Shown here piece after piece: positions 5,779 to 6,082 of a stretch of 6,082 nucleotides of DNA. Source of the stretch: an uncultured Phycisphaerales bacterium (GTDB lineage: Bacteria; Planctomycetota; Phycisphaerae; Sedimentisphaerales; Anaerobacaceae); NCBI GenBank assembly GCA_937927975.1, contig CALEZT010000153.1, positions 1-6,082 of the forward strand, read 5' to 3'. Made by a program: the position numbers and the translations under genes. The notes under the pieces were generated by a model that saw only the letters and a list, made by a program, of their open reading frames with translations, was not told where the DNA came from and ran no database searches. The stretch's first letter is position 1, and each line of letters starts with the position of its first letter.

Positions 5779-6037
5779 ATGCCAATACCAGCGGACAAAA
5801 GCTGCGGTTCAGCGGAACCCATGTTTGACAACCATGGTGGGCCGGCCGACGCGAATCAGACCGGTCTTGTATGTCTGACGACATATGCCCCTTCGGTAGT
5901 GCTCTATTGGGGTCATGTATACGGTCAACTGGGCCTGCTGGGCCAGAGAGTCCGTGACCTGGAGGAACAGCTCCAGCGCCTGGGCACGATTGTCGAGCAG
6001 CAGAATCGTCGCGACGGCCAGCACGTGGCCATCCTCG
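5779..6037 (+). CDS. Coiled-coil protein, 3' end missing
   Basis: ATG 5779 follows AGGAG (5767-5771) by 7 nt and lies 16 nt after the ATPase gene, so it is in the same operon. The real sequence gives 86 complete codons, to 6036, without a stop. Any continuation past 6037 (ending in GRAHV) is adapter. Residues 1-28 are polar and probably disordered. Residues 29-52 are a mixed aromatic and hydrophobic stretch (YAPSVVLYWGHVYGQLGLLG), too polar for a confident membrane helix. Residues 54-72 show strict heptad spacing of L54, V58, L61, L65, L68 and V72 (steps 4-3-4-3-4), typical of a coiled coil that oligomerises. I recognise no family. Position suggests a structural or adaptor partner of the ATPase. 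Confidence 0.68.
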
Positions 6038-6082
6038 AGATCGGAAGAGCACACGTCTGAACTCCAGTCACCGAATACGATC
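6038..6082 (-). other. Illumina adapter and index (artefact)
   Basis: The segment begins AGATCGGAAGAGCACACG, the standard read-through adapter, and ends with the index CGAATACG plus ATC. It is the exact reverse complement of bases 1-45. It truncates the last gene and adds the false residues EIGRAHV to its apparent product. Confidence 0.97.

Noticed and set aside
5073..5831. 252-codon open frame on the - strand
   Set aside because: It is antisense to the ATPase gene, whose motifs are clear. Long antisense frames are common in GC-rich coding DNA, and this one has no motif or start signal.
46..6037. Circular plasmid closed at the adapter junctions
   Set aside because: Joining 6037 to 46 happens to keep the last gene's frame open to 410, a one-in-three phase match followed by non-coding-like sequence. 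No overlapping direct repeat exists between the true ends, so there is no positive evidence for closure.
5578..6060. 160-codon + strand frame over the ATPase 3' end and contig end
   Set aside because: It is Ser/Arg-rich in its first half, a typical off-frame translation of the ATPase gene. Its last residues are adapter, and only the part from ATG 5779 has a ribosome-binding site and coding character.
6000..6082. Linear replicon with terminal inverted repeats
   Set aside because: The repeat is adapter. Inside it the two ends share no inverted repeat, and the last gene runs off the end without a stop, as expected for a fragmented assembly.

Overview
The window is a metagenome-style assembly contig, not a clean genomic segment. 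Its outer 45 bases on each side (1-45 and 6038-6082) are a perfect inverted repeat made of Illumina TruSeq-type adapter plus an 8-base index. The biological insert is therefore about 46-6037. It is GC-rich (high fifties to about 60 % by eye). Every gene I support is on the + strand, uses the standard bacterial code and most have a clear AGGAG-type Shine-Dalgarno sequence. This points to a bacterium, but the sequence does not let me name a phylum. No rRNA, tRNA, CRISPR array, transposase or integrase was seen.

Left part (46-2289). About 370 nt without a convincing gene is followed by a MraZ/AbrB-fold DNA-binding protein (416-844). Next come a complete HAD-superfamily phosphatase (948-1715) and, 16 nt later, a small cupin-like protein with a C-terminal basic and membrane-embedded tail (1732-2289). 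The last two look like one transcription unit. The MraZ-like gene is not followed by rsmH/ftsL or other cell-division genes, so it is probably not the standard dcw-cluster MraZ.

Middle part (2290-2940). A 282-nt spacer contains a small GC hairpin and a doubtful overlapping membrane ORF. It is followed by an unrecognised 122-residue soluble protein (2572-2940).

Right part (2991-6037). Four tightly packed genes form what looks like one operon with gaps of 7, 2 and 16 nt: a 63-residue single-pass membrane protein; a 140-residue protein with an eight-cysteine, FYVE/cross-brace-like zinc finger; a 715-residue ATPase of the FtsK/HerA/VirD4 class fused to a winged-helix-like segment and a C-terminal restriction-endonuclease-like domain; and a protein with a heptad coiled coil that is cut off by the contig end.

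The last group is the most interesting part. The ATPase has the core of a DNA-translocating or coupling ATPase but no membrane anchor of its own, and a separate tiny membrane protein is encoded two genes upstream. The cassette could be a coupling-protein-like DNA transfer module of a plasmid or integrative element, or a HerA-type defence system. The sequence alone does not decide between these.
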